Shown here: in pieces, positions 5,909 through 6,001 of the stretch
How positions within the stretch are numbered: position 1 is the first letter of the stretch
Layout of the letters: each line of letters begins with the position of its first letter
From: an uncultured Alphaproteobacteria bacterium
Lineage (GTDB): Bacteria > Pseudomonadota > Alphaproteobacteria > Reyranellales > Reyranellaceae
Direction: 5' to 3'
DNA length: 6,001 nt
Assembly (NCBI GenBank): GCA_903929895.1
Contig: CAIYWM010000575.1
Coordinates: forward strand, 1-6,001
Notes under the pieces: model-generated
What the model was told of the DNA's origin: nothing
The model's input: the letters and a program-made list of their open reading frames with translations, nothing else
The model's database searches: none
Position numbers and translations under genes: made by a program

Positions 5909-6001
5909 ATGAGCCATACCTGCTGCCATGATTCCCACACACTGGCCGTGGACTCCGCCATCGCCGTCGACCCCGTCTGCGGGATGAAGGTGACGATCGA
6001 C
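5909..6001 (+). CDS. copA: Copper-translocating P-type ATPase, N-terminus (partial)
   Basis: 31 codons run off the right edge. The first residues are Cys/His-rich (MSHTCCHDSH), a likely soft-metal-binding tail. They are followed by DPVCGMKV (residues 21-28), the opening of a YHS domain found at the N-terminus of many proteobacterial Cu(I)-exporting P1B ATPases. The catalytic domains (CPC, DKTGT) lie outside the window, so the assignment rests on this start plus the divergent csoR and cupredoxin neighbours. An in-frame ATG at 5900 would add Met-Ala-Ser and has AGGG (5891-5894) 5 nt upstream; 5909 gives the more typical MSH start. Expression should be repressed by CsoR and induced by Cu(I). Other YHS-domain proteins are possible but less likely. 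Confidence 0.8.
   Translation, partial: MSHTCCHDSHTLAVDSAIAVDPVCGMKVTID

Noticed and set aside
5872..5961. N-terminal extension of CsoR to 5961
   Set aside because: The extra 30 codons would be made from the operator and antisense copA; the family N-terminus begins at 5871.

Overview
This looks like a piece of chromosome from a GC-rich proteobacterium. An alphaproteobacterium is my best guess, from the strong G/C third-position preference, the DctPQM and HyuA-type gene content and the type of copper operon, but nothing here fixes the genus. Coding density is very high and the longest stretch without a gene is under 80 bp.

Layout, left to right. (1) Positions 1-2102, plus strand: possibly the last codons of an upstream gene, then a complete hydantoinase/5-oxoprolinase-family subunit (HyuA-like), apparently the last gene of an operon entering from the left. 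(2) Positions 2103-2145: a short convergent intergenic gap with a perfect 10-bp-stem hairpin. (3) Positions 5091 down to 2146, minus strand: a complete TRAP transporter operon in the order dctP (periplasmic binding protein), dctQ (small membrane subunit), dctM (large permease), with 13-nt and -4-nt junctions. A good sigma-54 -24/-12 match lies just upstream of dctP. (4) Positions 5169-6001: a copper-homeostasis cluster. A CsoR-type Cu(I) repressor and a periplasmic type-1-copper cupredoxin (CopI-like) are on the minus strand. A copper P-type ATPase (CopA-like, YHS domain) starts on the plus strand and runs off the right edge. A near-canonical CsoR operator sits in the 37-bp divergent gap.

How the genes work together. 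CsoR should repress the divergent copA and its own csoR-cupredoxin unit until Cu(I) binds. CopA would then export Cu(I) from the cytoplasm, and the cupredoxin would bind copper in the periplasm. DctPQM would import an organic anion using the ion gradient, probably under an RpoN-dependent activator. HyuA would be one subunit of an ATP-dependent amidohydrolase or carboxylase acting on a cyclic amide or related compound. Whether the TRAP transporter feeds that enzyme is only suggested by adjacency.

I see no mobile element, tRNA, rRNA, CRISPR array or clearly new system. The points most worth a second look are the 110-nt out-of-frame overlap between csoR and the cupredoxin gene, the compact csoR/copA control region with a possibly leaderless csoR, and the sigma-54 promoter candidate for dctPQM.
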